From UKL13-2 sp947085425 (GTDB taxonomy: Bacteria; Pseudomonadota; Gammaproteobacteria; Burkholderiales; Usitatibacteraceae), in NCBI GenBank assembly GCA_947085425.1, contig CAMTWK010000029.1, positions 45,979-109,978 of the forward strand: 64,000 nt of DNA. Reading direction: 5' to 3'. The notes under the pieces are model-generated. The model saw only the letters and a program-made list of their open reading frames with translations, did not search any database and had not been told where the DNA came from. Below are positions 32,380-41,910 of this stretch, piece by piece. The translations under genes were made by a program, and so were the position numbers. How positions within the stretch are numbered: position 1 is the stretch's first letter; each line of letters begins with the position of its first letter.

Positions 32380-32596
32380 GACATCGAGCGTCGACCAGCC
32401 GCACCGGGAAGGCGGGCAGCACGTCGAATATCGACTGTTAATCGCAGAATATTTTTATATGATTTCATCCAGAGGCACAACTGTGGTTATTGTGCCGTTA
32501 TCGTAGCAAGCAGCGCCGCAAACCGCAGTGATTTTGCGCACACAATTCAACCATCCGTCGGCTCCAGCGTCACGACTGGCGGGATTGCCCCAACGT

Positions 32597-33514
32597 TTAG
32601 CTGGCGCGGATTGAATCCACAGAAACGACAGGCGGCGGGGAGGGCGTGCGCAGCATCAGGATGTTGCCGGCCATGGATAACAACACGCCCAGTGTGGTCA
32701 TCCATCCCCACTGAAAATTTTCAAAAAAGAAAGAGATGGTCAATGCCACCACCGGCACCATCACGCCAACATAAGACGAAGGTGCGGCGCCAAGTCGGCG
32801 CAGCAGCGTCAGGTAACAGGCGAACGCAATAATCGATCCAAAAAAAGCCAGATAGAGCAAGCTGCCAACATACCCGAACGTGACTTCAAACAAAAATTCA
32901 CGACCGATAATAACGGCATAAATCAATGCGAATAGGCCCCCGTAAAACATTCCCCACGCCATTGACGGCCAAGTATCAAAACCACGCCGCTGGGTACGCA
33001 TGGCCAACATGCTGCCGGCACTGGAGGCAATCACCGACAAAATTGTCAGTACGATGCCCAGTTGTGCATCGCGCCCATGACTCAATTTACTAAACTCATT
33101 CCAGAAAATGCAGACGATGCCAACAATGCCGAGTAATGCCGCGATACTAACCCGCGCGGTCAATGGCGTGCCAAAGAGTAGTCGCGACGCAAACATGTTG
33201 ATCATCGGGCTGGCCGAATAGCCAACCGCCACCATCGCGGAAACAATGTAAATCTCCGCGTGATAAACAAATATATAGCTCAGACAAAACATGGTGGACC
33301 CAAACATCACCAGATCAAGGTGTTGCCGCCACGCATAACGCAGTCGGTATCCCCGCCATCGGCAAAAAGCGAACAGGCCGCCCGCCGCCAGCAAAAAACG
33401 ATAGGCAACGGACAATTCAGGCGCCACCGTGCCGAGTTGAAAAGTGATGGCCAACCAAGTCGAGCCCCATATCAGGACGCAAACCGTGAACAACTGAAAA
33501 TTCGAAAATTGCAT
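32597..33514 (-). CDS. EamA/DMT-superfamily membrane transporter
   Basis: Drug/metabolite-type transporter of 305 residues with ten predicted helices in two EamA repeats (about 6-140 and 150-290). The first repeat carries LIWGSTWLAITFQLG, the usual N-terminal motif. Substrate cannot be predicted. It stands alone. A perfect 20-base palindrome lies 15 bases upstream of its start. Confidence 0.82.
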   Translation of the reverse strand: MQFSNFQLFTVCVLIWGSTWLAITFQLGTVAPELSVAYRFLLAAGGLFAFCRWRGYRLRYAWRQHLDLVMFGSTMFCLSYIFVYHAEIYIVSAMVAVGYSASPMINMFASRLLFGTPLTARVSIAALLGIVGIVCIFWNEFSKLSHGRDAQLGIVLTILSVIASSAGSMLAMRTQRRGFDTWPSMAWGMFYGGLFALIYAVIIGREFLFEVTFGYVGSLLYLAFFGSIIAFACYLTLLRRLGAAPSSYVGVMVPVVALTISFFFENFQWGWMTTLGVLLSMAGNILMLRTPSPPPVVSVDSIRAS

Positions 33515-33529
33515 TTATTGACCGAAAAC

Positions 33530-33549
33530 CGGCGCGTTTAAACGCGCCG
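33530..33549. promoter_or_regulatory. 20-bp perfect palindrome upstream of EamA gene
   Basis: CGGCGCGTTTAAACGCGCCG reads the same on both strands and lies 15 bases before the transporter start codon. It could be an operator for a dimeric regulator or a hairpin; no T-run follows on either strand, so a terminator is less likely. Confidence 0.4.
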
Positions 33550-33681
33550 AAAGTTGAGCCGCAATATTAACGGCTCGAAGGGAAGGGCTGGCAGCAATCA
33601 GTTGCCACATTGATCGCAACAGACTTGCCAAAATTGATCATGATCGCAGCGCATCCGGCAACCGCAGCGCGCCAATAAACC

Positions 33682-35844
33682 CTATTTGGTTATTCCCATT
33701 TGCCACAATACAAATGAATAGGTGATGGCAATTTCTTTCAAATAGTCGTACCGACCGGATGCGCCGCCGTGACCGGCATCCAAGTTGGTCTTGAGCAGCA
33801 GGGGATTGTTATCTGTTTTAAGCGTGCGTAATTTCGCCACATACTTGGCAGGCTCCCAATACATCACCTGGCTGTCGTTTAAAGACGTTTCAACCAGCAT
33901 CGACGGATACGCGCCCTTTTTGAGATTTTCGTACGGAGAATAACCGCGCATATATTTATATGCTTTTTCTTCGTTCGGGTTTCCCCATTCCAAATACTCA
34001 CCCACCGTCAACGGCAGGCTGGCGTCGAGCATGGTGCTCATCACATCCACGAATGGCACTTGCGACACCACCGCCTTAAACAATTCCGGACGCAAATTGA
34101 TCACCGCACCCATTAACAAGCCACCGGCGCTGCCGCCCTGTGCGGCCAGTTGAGAAGGCTGTGTGTATTTATTTGCAATTAAGTGTTCGGCAGCGGCGAT
34201 GAAGTCGGTAAAGGTATTCATCTTTTTCATCATTTTGCCGTCGTCGTGCCACTGTTTGCCCATTTCACCACCACCACGGATATGCGCGATGGCGTAAATC
34301 ACACCCCGATCCAACAGCGCAAGTCGCGACGAACGAAAACCAAGCGGCATCGAGATGCCATATGAACCATAGCCATACAACAGTGTTGGCTGTGCCACGC
34401 CGGGTTTGCGCAGCGATTTTTTGTACACCAGCGAAACCGGCACCATTGTGCCGTCGTTGGCCCTGGCGTGAATCCGCTCGACCTGATACTCATCAAGCTT
34501 GTATTCACCCAACACCGGCTGCTGCTTTTTTAATATCCACTCACGTTTTGCCACATCGTAGTCATAAACGGAGTTCGGCGTGACCAGCGAGCCGTAATTG
34601 AACCGATACAATTTTGTGTCAAATTCCGCATTCTGTCCGGGTGAGGCGTCGTACGCGGCTTCTGGAAATCCCATCTCATGCGGCTGCATTGTCGAGACGT
34701 CAAACACGCGCAATTGCGGCAACCCTGATTTTTTCTCGATTGCAACAAAAAAATTCTTAAAAACATCCACGCCGTCAAGCTTGACATCCTTGCGATGGGG
34801 GATGATTTCCTGCCAATTTTTCGGATCCGCCGCGAGAGAAGCCGGCGCTTTAACCAGTCTGGAATTGCGGCCGGTATCGTTGGTGACAATCAGAAAATTT
34901 TTATCATGATGGTCAACAAAATACTTGATGTTGTCTTGGCGTTTTTTAAACACCGAAAATTTACCATCCGGATTTGACGCGGGCAGCAACTGTTGTTCGG
35001 TGGTTTCGGATGACTCGCTGGTCAAAATTACATAGGCGTCGTCGCGTGTGCCCTCCACACCAACGTTGTATAGCTCATCTTTCTCTTCAAATAGCAAAAC
35101 GTCGTTTTTGACACCGAGCCGATGCCGAAAAAACTTATCGGAACGTTTGGTGGTGGCGTCTTCCGTCACGTAAAAAATAGTCTTATTATCGTTTGCCCAG
35201 GAAAGCGACGTGACGCGCTCAATCTTGTCAGCAAGTACTTCGCCGGTTTCAAGGTTCTTGAAATTCAAGGTGTATTGACGAAAGCCGCTGAAATCAACGG
35301 AATAGGCCAGCATCTTTCCGTCCGGGCTGACACTCATGGCACCGATTGACATGAACTTGTGGCCTTTCGCCAGTTCGTTGCCGTCCAGCACAATTTCTTC
35401 ATTTGCCGCCAGCGTACCTTTACGGCGCGTGAAAATCGGATACTGTTTACCCATTTCAGTACGCGAGTTATACCAATATCCACGTTTCAAATACGGCACG
35501 TTGTCGTCTGTTTCTTTGATGCGTGACAACATGTCTTTATAAAGCGTTTCCTGGAACCCCTTGAGGTGGCCCATAACAGCATCCATATGGGCATTTTCGG
35601 CCTTCAGGTAATCGACCACGGCGGGGTTGTCTTTCTCACGCAACCAGAAATAATCATCAACCCGCTTATCGTTGAATTTTTCAAATGTTTGGGGAATTTT
35701 TTTAGCAGTAGGTGCCATTGTGGGTGCCGTGGTTGATGGTGCGTCGATTGGAGCCGTTGTCTGTGACTGGGCATGCGCGACGTAAATTGTTCCACTCAAA
35801 CAGACCGCTGCAACCAGGACGGAAACATTGTGAATTTGAAACAT
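33682..35844 (-). CDS. ptrB: S9 family oligopeptidase B-like peptidase (exported)
   Basis: Prolyl-oligopeptidase-family serine peptidase, closest in pattern to oligopeptidase B, which cuts after Lys/Arg in small peptides. The 720-residue protein has a signal peptide (1-26, ending AHA), a beta-propeller with EKFNDKRVDDYFWLREKDNP at its start, and a C-terminal hydrolase domain. The nucleophile is in AAQGGSAGGLLMG and the catalytic His in DAGHGGASGRYD. The signal peptide places it in the periplasm, unlike cytoplasmic E. coli PtrB. The ATG at 35844 follows GAGG; an in-frame start at 35889 would precede the signal sequence. Confidence 0.88.
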   Translation of the reverse strand: MFQIHNVSVLVAAVCLSGTIYVAHAQSQTTAPIDAPSTTAPTMAPTAKKIPQTFEKFNDKRVDDYFWLREKDNPAVVDYLKAENAHMDAVMGHLKGFQETLYKDMLSRIKETDDNVPYLKRGYWYNSRTEMGKQYPIFTRRKGTLAANEEIVLDGNELAKGHKFMSIGAMSVSPDGKMLAYSVDFSGFRQYTLNFKNLETGEVLADKIERVTSLSWANDNKTIFYVTEDATTKRSDKFFRHRLGVKNDVLLFEEKDELYNVGVEGTRDDAYVILTSESSETTEQQLLPASNPDGKFSVFKKRQDNIKYFVDHHDKNFLIVTNDTGRNSRLVKAPASLAADPKNWQEIIPHRKDVKLDGVDVFKNFFVAIEKKSGLPQLRVFDVSTMQPHEMGFPEAAYDASPGQNAEFDTKLYRFNYGSLVTPNSVYDYDVAKREWILKKQQPVLGEYKLDEYQVERIHARANDGTMVPVSLVYKKSLRKPGVAQPTLLYGYGSYGISMPLGFRSSRLALLDRGVIYAIAHIRGGGEMGKQWHDDGKMMKKMNTFTDFIAAAEHLIANKYTQPSQLAAQGGSAGGLLMGAVINLRPELFKAVVSQVPFVDVMSTMLDASLPLTVGEYLEWGNPNEEKAYKYMRGYSPYENLKKGAYPSMLVETSLNDSQVMYWEPAKYVAKLRTLKTDNNPLLLKTNLDAGHGGASGRYDYLKEIAITYSFVLWQMGITK

Positions 35845-35974
35845 CGTAATTACCTCGCGCCAATAAAGATCATGCATTATAAATCTCACGCTTGGGATTC
35901 ACCGGGAATGCGCTTAAACTAAGTCGGCGTCCAAAATCCGAGCACTGGCCAAATCTCTTATAGATGGAGCATTT

Positions 35975-37615
35975 ATGACATCGTTTGACTTTTCCGTTGC
36001 CCAGAATCAGGTTCCGGCTCTTCACAACTTCAACCTGTATGAGTCGGATGTGGCCTTAAAAACCGCCGTTGACCATAATGGCGGCGGTTGGAATGCTGAT
36101 AGTGCGCGTCGGTTTGGTGAATTACTCGGACGCGCGGATACGCTGGAGCTGGGAAATTTAGCCAATAGACACCTGCCATCGCTGCGCACCCATGACGGAT
36201 TTGGCAACCGCCTCGACTCGGTGGATTTCCATCCGGCGTACCACGAATTGATGCGCATTTCTATTCAAAACGGCACACATAGCCTGGCCTGGACCAGCAC
36301 CGAGCATGGAAAATACGTGGCGCGCTCAGCCCTTGCTTTTATGAAGCAACAGGTCGATGAGGGTACCAGCTGCCCCCTGACCATGACCTTTGCGGCAGTA
36401 CCCAGCCTGACGATTTCAGCCGAGATTGAGCGCGAGTGGTTGCCACTAGCGTTGTCGACGGAGTACGACCCGCGCTTTTTGCCTGCCAATGAAAAACGCG
36501 GTCTGACCTTCGGCATGGCCATGACAGAACCCCAGGGCGGCAGCGACGTGCGGGCCAATATAACTGTTGCAACCCGCCTGACCACTCAGGGCGAGTATCA
36601 AATCACCGGCCGAAAATGGTTTTGCTCGGCACCGATGTCTGATGCATTCTTGGTGTTGGCGCAAACCGAAAAAGGTTTGTCTTGTTTTCTGATGCCAAGA
36701 TTTTTACCGTCCGGCAAAAAAAACACACTCTATTTTCAGCGTCTGAAGGACAAGCTTGGCAATCAGTCCAATGCTTCTGGTGAGGTGGAATTTCATGCGG
36801 CCTACGCAAAAATAATCGGCGAAGAAGGCCGGGGGGTGGCCAATATCATGGAAATGGTCCGGCATACCCGGCTTGATTGTGCGGTTGGTTCCGCCGGCAC
36901 GCTGCGTCGCGCGGTCGCCGAAGGCGTGCATCATTGCGCCCATCGCCACGCGTTTGGAAAGTTACTGATTGACCAGCCGTTGATGACCAATTTACTTGCC
37001 GACCTGGCGCTTGAGTCCGAAGCGGCCACAGCACTCGCATTTCGGCTGGCACGCGGATTTGATGAATCATTGTCCAATGAACAGGCAAGGTATTTCACAC
37101 GAACCGCCACCGCCATTGGAAAATATTGGAACTGCAAACGCGCCGTCACGGCAATGGGTGAATTGGTTGAAATTATTGGCGGCAATGGCTATGTGGAGGA
37201 GTCTGTATTGCCGCGTTTGTATCGAGACATTCCCGTCAACTCGATTTGGGAAGGATCCGGCAATGTGCAGTGTCTGGATGTGTTGCGGGCCATTCAAAAG
37301 GACCCCAAAAGCATTGATGCTATTTTCGTTGAGTTAGATAGCGCGGCGGGTCGCCATGATTTTTATGACACCTTTATCCAGCAGGTAAAAAATGGTTTTT
37401 CGAATTCGGAAAACCTCGAATATCGTTCCCGACAAATTGTCGAAGATTTTGCAGTTGCGCTACAAGCCGCGGCCCTGCTCAATACGGCGCCGGATTATAT
37501 AGCCAATGCATTTTGCACATCCAGGTTGGCGAACAGCCGCTTTGTCAGCTTTGGCACACTGCCAACAGGGATGGATGTGGCGCAGATTATCAGGCGTGCC
37601 TCGCCCCATCAATAA
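35975..37615 (+). CDS. aidB: AidB-like acyl-CoA dehydrogenase-family flavoprotein
   Basis: FAD protein of the AidB branch of acyl-CoA dehydrogenases; AidB is induced in the adaptive response to DNA alkylation and binds DNA. The 546 residues align along their length with E. coli AidB: NLYESDVALKTAV at the N-terminus, GLTFGMAMTEPQGGSDV, RLKDKLGNQSNASGEVEF, LIDQPLMTNLLADLALE and RDIPVNSIWEGSGNVQCLDVL. The C-terminal DNA-binding part is present. GGAG precedes the ATG at 35975. It is a single gene, without ada or alkB nearby. Confidence 0.88.
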   Translation: MTSFDFSVAQNQVPALHNFNLYESDVALKTAVDHNGGGWNADSARRFGELLGRADTLELGNLANRHLPSLRTHDGFGNRLDSVDFHPAYHELMRISIQNGTHSLAWTSTEHGKYVARSALAFMKQQVDEGTSCPLTMTFAAVPSLTISAEIEREWLPLALSTEYDPRFLPANEKRGLTFGMAMTEPQGGSDVRANITVATRLTTQGEYQITGRKWFCSAPMSDAFLVLAQTEKGLSCFLMPRFLPSGKKNTLYFQRLKDKLGNQSNASGEVEFHAAYAKIIGEEGRGVANIMEMVRHTRLDCAVGSAGTLRRAVAEGVHHCAHRHAFGKLLIDQPLMTNLLADLALESEAATALAFRLARGFDESLSNEQARYFTRTATAIGKYWNCKRAVTAMGELVEIIGGNGYVEESVLPRLYRDIPVNSIWEGSGNVQCLDVLRAIQKDPKSIDAIFVELDSAAGRHDFYDTFIQQVKNGFSNSENLEYRSRQIVEDFAVALQAAALLNTAPDYIANAFCTSRLANSRFVSFGTLPTGMDVAQIIRRASPHQ

Positions 37616-37808
37616 CGGCCTGCACAGAAAATTCGAAGGCCACGGCGTCTCAGTTTCCACTGAGTGTCATTTCATCGCCTCTTACAGTTGGATACAAATT
37701 GACATTGTTGGTTGGTAAACCGGCTGCCTGTCATACCGTTGATTGCACAGAGCCCGCAGTGCAGTCTCTTAATGTTCTCTCCACCCCTCCCTCACACAAA
37801 GGAAAATC

Positions 37809-38150
37809 ATGAATACCAAATTGTTCATTGCCGGTATCGCCACGATTTTTGCAACTTCTGCGTTGGCACAATCGACCAACACCACCAGCACGCCAAGAAT
37901 CGACAATCGAGAAGCCAACCAAGCCAAACGAATAGATCAAGGCAAGGCATCGGGGGCGCTAACCGACAAAGAAGCGGCACGACTCGACAAAGGGCAGGCG
38001 CATGCTGCCGCCAGTGAAGCCAAGGCCAAAGAAGACGGTGTGGTGACCAAAAAAGAACGCGCGAAGATTACCCACCAGCAAAATGTTCAAAGCAAACGTA
38101 TCGCCGTGCAAAAACACGATAAACAAACCAAATCCGCACCGGGGCGATAA
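37809..38150 (+). CDS. Small exported basic/helical protein of unknown function
   Basis: A 113-residue protein with a signal peptide (about 1-20, LAQ) and a highly charged body of two similar helical units. RIDNREANQAKRIDQGKASG and the later KITHQQNVQSKRIAVQKHDK have the same spacing, separated by LTDKEAARLDKGQAHA. Similar hypothetical proteins are widespread in betaproteobacteria. Probably periplasmic; function unknown. AAGGAAAATC stands just before the ATG. A gap of 193 bases upstream has no recognised feature. Confidence 0.75.
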   Translation: MNTKLFIAGIATIFATSALAQSTNTTSTPRIDNREANQAKRIDQGKASGALTDKEAARLDKGQAHAAASEAKAKEDGVVTKKERAKITHQQNVQSKRIAVQKHDKQTKSAPGR

Positions 38151-38356
38151 TCACCTTTTTTTGGCGGCATTGCCACATCAGCCGCATAGTTGCAGCAACA
38201 TGATCACCTGCGCCCGACAACCGTGGGGTTCCCGGCCTTGGGATGCCCGTCGGATGGTGTATTTTTGATTACCATTTGGCCGACTATATATCACTCACAC
38301 TGACAGCAGTGCGACGACCGCGTAAAATATCCGCAAATCAATATCAGGATCATGCG

Positions 38357-38857
38357 ATGTTTACCGCCTCAACCGTTGTTGCCGAAAACAAGGCCGAATT
38401 GTATTCAGACCTCAATAAACAACTGACCGGACTATTGGGTGGCGAACGCGATTTCATCGCCAACTCCGCCAACTTTTCCGCGTTGGTTTTTAATTTATTA
38501 CCGGATTTGAATTGGGCGGGGTTTTATTTGCTGCGCAACGACACACTGATACTCGGCCCGTTCCAAGGTAAACCGGCCTGTGTGCGTATTCCGGTTTACC
38601 CGCAACCACGAGGCGTTTGCGGCAACAGCGCATTTCATAAAAAAACGTTTTTGGTGCCAAATGTCCATGAATTTCCAGGACACATTGCCTGCGATTCGGC
38701 GTCGAATGCGGAAATTGTTCTGCCGATTATGGTTAACAACAAACTCATCGGTGTGTTGGACATCGACAGTCCGACCCTCAATCGATTTGATGCCAACGAT
38801 CAGGCTGGATTGGAGGCGCTGGTTGCCACCTTTATCGCAATGACCGACTTTAAGTAA
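38357..38857 (+). CDS. msrC: Free methionine-(R)-sulfoxide reductase (GAF domain)
   Basis: GAF-fold enzyme that reduces free methionine-(R)-sulfoxide. The 166-residue protein has the three conserved Cys in PACVRIP, RGVCGNSA and GHIACDSAS, and the blocks DLNWAGFYLL and IGVLDIDSP. The loop between the first two Cys reads YPQPRGV. The ATG at 38357 is used because the family begins there and AGGAT lies just upstream; the frame is open back to 38243. Single gene. Confidence 0.9.
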   Translation: MFTASTVVAENKAELYSDLNKQLTGLLGGERDFIANSANFSALVFNLLPDLNWAGFYLLRNDTLILGPFQGKPACVRIPVYPQPRGVCGNSAFHKKTFLVPNVHEFPGHIACDSASNAEIVLPIMVNNKLIGVLDIDSPTLNRFDANDQAGLEALVATFIAMTDFK

Positions 38858-38923
38858 AAGCCCAAGGTAGGCGGGCATCAACAGACAATATTGCCCGGAA
38901 ACACCCGCCCACCATGGATTTTT

Positions 38924-39811
38924 CTATTTGATCGCGCCGACAATTTTAACGAAGCGGTTTTCGACCTGCGGCTGCGCAGAAAATTTATCCAGTGTGGATG
39001 AAAATTTTTCCAGCTCAATCAGACGATCATTCGGCGTGGGATGGGTGCTCATCATCAGGGACACACCCGAGTCCTCCGACTTCAGTCCTGACAGAACCTG
39101 AATCGCCGACACCAACCCATAGGGATCATATCCGGCTCGTGCTGCCAACGTGGCACCGATACGGTCGGCCTCGAATTCCAAGGCCTTGTCGAGTGGGCGC
39201 AAAAATGCGCCGTTCTTGACAAACTCAATCGCTTCGCCTGCCGCAGCATTGGACAATGCGCCGGTGAGTGCATTCTGACCGGCGCTGGTGCGGGCGATAC
39301 GATCAGCGGCTTGTTCTTGCACAATGGCCTGTCCCAATGCCGCCCGGCGCGAGGATTGAATCGCCTGCACTTGATGTTTTTGCATGACGTGGGCGATTTC
39401 GTGCGCCAATACACCAGCCAGCTCGGACTCATTGGTCAGGCGTTTGACCAATCCCAGTGACACAAAAACTTTGCCGCCGGGCAATGCAAAGGCATTTACC
39501 GTTGGTGTGTCCAGCACCCCAAACGCCCAGGGCAAATCCGGGCGGGACGATTGTGATGCCACCCACCTGCCAACACGATTCACATAACGCTGCAAGTTCT
39601 GATCGTCGTGCAGAGGAGAGGCCCCTAAAATCATGGCGGCAATCCCGTCGCCCATGCTGATTTCTTCTGCCTCCGTAATATCTTTACTCGCTTCGAGGAC
39701 CTTCGCCCCCTTGTCAATCAATTTATTCAGATTAAAGTTGCCAAACTGGGCGTTGGCCGAAATCGACAACCCGCTAAAAAAAGTTACCAGTAGTACCTGC
39801 AATGTCTTCAT
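38924..39811 (-). CDS. Exported M48 family zinc metalloprotease
   Basis: Periplasmic protease-like protein of 295 residues with a signal peptide (about 1-21, ANA). The zinc motif is HEIAH in LAGVLAHEIAHVMQKHQ (about 134-150), and the third ligand region is EFEADRIGATLAARAGYDP. It resembles BepA/LoiP-type outer-membrane quality-control proteases but lacks TPR repeats. It overlaps the upstream SH3-domain gene by four bases, so the two are probably made together and act in the envelope. Confidence 0.86.
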   Translation of the reverse strand: MKTLQVLLVTFFSGLSISANAQFGNFNLNKLIDKGAKVLEASKDITEAEEISMGDGIAAMILGASPLHDDQNLQRYVNRVGRWVASQSSRPDLPWAFGVLDTPTVNAFALPGGKVFVSLGLVKRLTNESELAGVLAHEIAHVMQKHQVQAIQSSRRAALGQAIVQEQAADRIARTSAGQNALTGALSNAAAGEAIEFVKNGAFLRPLDKALEFEADRIGATLAARAGYDPYGLVSAIQVLSGLKSEDSGVSLMMSTHPTPNDRLIELEKFSSTLDKFSAQPQVENRFVKIVGAIK

Positions 39812-40386
39812 CGACGACCTCCACGGCCTGATTCAGCAGGATCAGGCGCATCTGTTTTGGTGAGCGGCACTTCCTTGGCAAAGCGCTCTGCCTCAGACTT
39901 ATTGGCGGCGAATGATTTTAAGGCCGCCAGTTGCTGCGGATTCGGCGTCGCTGTTTGCAACTCTTCAGGTGACAGTCCGCGTACGCCGAGGGTGGCACTT
40001 TGAGCCCGCGGGTTGGCTTGTTTACTGCCACCCAACAAGCGATTGACTCCGGATAAAAATCCGCCGCCACTACTGCCTGACTGCGACGGCTCTTCCAGTA
40101 CCACGCCGCCGCGCAAATGCATCATCCGCACCCAGCCGGTCTGGGACTCCGTTTTGACACGGCTCCACGCGCCCTTGCGTTCCAATAACTGCACTTTGCT
40201 CTGAGCGGGAAGAGTTTGTAATGCAGATGCGCTGTCGTCTGGCTGCGCGCGTAATTCCGTCGTGCGATTGGTGGTGAGTGGTTCCTGAGCCTGCAGTTGT
40301 TGAACTTGCACAAAGAGGCCAAAAATCGCGGTGATCAAGGTGCCACCGAACGTCCAACTGACATTGCGCCGTTTTCGCAAAACCAT
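39808..40386 (-). CDS. Exported SH3-domain protein
   Basis: A 192-residue protein with an N-terminal membrane helix or signal (about 10-35), then a bacterial SH3 domain (about 40-100) seen in TTELRAQPDDSASALQTLPA and WSRVKTESQTGWVRMMHL. A low-complexity Ser/Gly/Ala tail follows. Bacterial SH3 domains often bind cell-wall material. GGAG precedes the ATG at 40386; longer in-frame versions up to 40536 lack support. Coupled to the downstream M48 protease. Confidence 0.75.
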   Translation of the reverse strand: MVLRKRRNVSWTFGGTLITAIFGLFVQVQQLQAQEPLTTNRTTELRAQPDDSASALQTLPAQSKVQLLERKGAWSRVKTESQTGWVRMMHLRGGVVLEEPSQSGSSGGGFLSGVNRLLGGSKQANPRAQSATLGVRGLSPEELQTATPNPQQLAALKSFAANKSEAERFAKEVPLTKTDAPDPAESGRGGRR

Positions 40387-40525
40387 GACTAGCTCCAAAT
40401 GTTGCGCGCCGGAAAATATTATATTTTCATCAGTGTAATGCAATGCCCGCCAATATGCAGCAACGTTTTTTTGGGTTGTGCGGAACCAACCATCACGCCA
40501 GCGCGGCCAAACACCAGGCAATCGT

Positions 40526-41386
40526 TCAATAGCCAAGACGCTGGCAAATTGTCGAGGTCAACCCGGCGGAATTCATGGTATAAAAATGCAGGCCCGGTGC
40601 GTCGTTGTCAATCAAGGTCTGGCAAAGGTCGGTGACCACATCCAGTCCAAAGGCTTTAATGGATGCGCTGTCGTCGCCGTAACTTTCCATCTTGCGGCGG
40701 ATCCAGCGCGGAATTTCCGCGCCACACGCATCCGAAAACCGCGCCAACTGCGAAAAATTGCCGATCGGCATGATGCCCGGCACAATCGGGATCGACAACC
40801 CCAGCGCCTGCACTTCATCCACAAAATGAAAATAGGCGTCGGCATTGTAGAAATACTGGGTCATGGCGGAGTTGGCACCCGCCGCCACTTTTTGGCGGAA
40901 ATGTTCGAGGTCGTCCTGCGCGCGCCGGGCCTGAGGGTGATATTCCGGGTAGGCAGCGACTTCGATATGAAAATGGTCGCCGGTCTCTTCGCGAATAAAC
41001 CTGACGAGATCCGTTGCGTGCCGGAACTCGCCCGCCACCGCCATGCCGGAAGGCAGGTCACCACGCAGCGCAACGGTGTGTTTGATACCGGCATCCTTGT
41101 AGCGATGAATGACTGCGCGAATATTTTCGCGGGTGGAACCGATGCAGGAAATATGCGGTGCGGCCGAATGACCGGCAGCACGAATGTCGAGCACCGTCGC
41201 CAGTGTGCCTTCCTGCGTTGACCCGCCCGCGCCAAACGTCACCGAAAAAAACGCCGGATTCAATTGCCCAAGCTGCGCCACCACTGTGCGCAATTTTTCT
41301 GCGCCCTCGGCGGTTTTTGGCGGGAAGAACTCGAAGGAGAGATTTTGTCTGGCTGATAAGGCGTGTATTGCGGGAATGGATGTCAC
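40526..41386 (-). CDS. metF: 5,10-methylenetetrahydrofolate reductase
   Basis: FAD enzyme reducing methylene-THF to methyl-THF, the methyl donor for homocysteine in methionine synthesis. The 286-residue protein begins with LSFEFFPPKTAEG and has FGAGGST, VALRGDLP and the C-terminal IKAFGLDVVTDLC. The start is a GTG at 41386, preceded by AAGGA. It overlaps the stop of the 50-residue small gene (GTGA); the frame is open to 41740, but that part is non-homologous. Last gene of the ahcY-led set, so it is likely influenced by the SAH riboswitch. Confidence 0.94.
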   Translation of the reverse strand: MTSIPAIHALSARQNLSFEFFPPKTAEGAEKLRTVVAQLGQLNPAFFSVTFGAGGSTQEGTLATVLDIRAAGHSAAPHISCIGSTRENIRAVIHRYKDAGIKHTVALRGDLPSGMAVAGEFRHATDLVRFIREETGDHFHIEVAAYPEYHPQARRAQDDLEHFRQKVAAGANSAMTQYFYNADAYFHFVDEVQALGLSIPIVPGIMPIGNFSQLARFSDACGAEIPRWIRRKMESYGDDSASIKAFGLDVVTDLCQTLIDNDAPGLHFYTMNSAGLTSTICQRLGY

Positions 41387-41535
41387 AGGCAATCCTTGAG
41401 TTTGTTTAATCGTTTTGCGATGTCGGTCTGGTCGGGTTGGGTCAGCATGCCGCCGATGCCAAAATCGATCTCGGTCAGGCCCATTTTCAGGACGTTGTTT
41501 TTGATCAATAAAATTAATTTGTCGCGCGCGGTCAT
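41383..41535 (-). CDS. Small unknown protein (50 aa) between RHH gene and metF
   Basis: The product of 50 residues begins MTARDKLILLIKNNVLKMGL and ends DIAKRLNKLKDCL; it looks soluble and mostly helical. Its ATG overlaps the RHH gene stop (ATGA) and its TGA overlaps the metF GTG (GTGA), so it is coupled on both sides, which supports a real gene. No family was recognised, and it is much too short for the PIN toxin usually found next to FitA-like antitoxins. Confidence 0.55.
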   Translation of the reverse strand: MTARDKLILLIKNNVLKMGLTEIDFGIGGMLTQPDQTDIAKRLNKLKDCL

Positions 41536-41879
41536 AAAGCGGCATTCGAATCTTGCCATTGACTACCGTCACAGCCGCCGCGCATGCGACGGACAATTTC
41601 CACTGCCGACGTTCCTGATGGCAAGGAGTCGGCAACGGGAATGATTTGCCGCAATAACAAACCAAGTTTCGCGACGGAAAGTTTTTCCGCTGGTGACGCG
41701 GATGCGGTGGGTCCGGTTGCCAAGGCCGATTCAACAGCAACCGCAGGGCTGGGATGCACGGAGGCCTCCAGCAGCGCCATCAATTCGCCCTGCAGCGAGC
41801 GATGATTGGCCTCGGCGCGCTGCCGCAATTTTTCCGCGAGCTTGTCGGGCACATTCTTAACCGAGAGATTGACACTCAT
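41532..41879 (-). CDS. FitA-like ribbon-helix-helix protein
   Basis: A 115-residue protein whose first 40 residues (VNLSVKNVPDKLAEKLRQRA and following) form a FitA/Arc-type ribbon-helix-helix DNA-binding unit. The rest is Ala/Ser-rich with a conserved-looking C-terminal segment (GTSAVEIVRRMRGG). FitA-type proteins are normally antitoxins of PIN-domain toxins, but no PIN gene is adjacent. GGAGG lies before the ATG at 41879. It lies 31 bases after the SWIM gene in the ahcY-metF run. Confidence 0.7.
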   Translation of the reverse strand: MSVNLSVKNVPDKLAEKLRQRAEANHRSLQGELMALLEASVHPSPAVAVESALATGPTASASPAEKLSVAKLGLLLRQIIPVADSLPSGTSAVEIVRRMRGGCDGSQWQDSNAAL

Positions 41880-41910
41880 AACGCCTCCAGAAAGGAACAT
41901 AACGGTGCCA

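Noticed and set aside
41387..41740. N-terminal extension of the metF frame
   Set aside because: The peptide is Pro/Arg/His-rich and unlike MetF. The region is used by the small 50-residue gene and the RHH gene in other frames.
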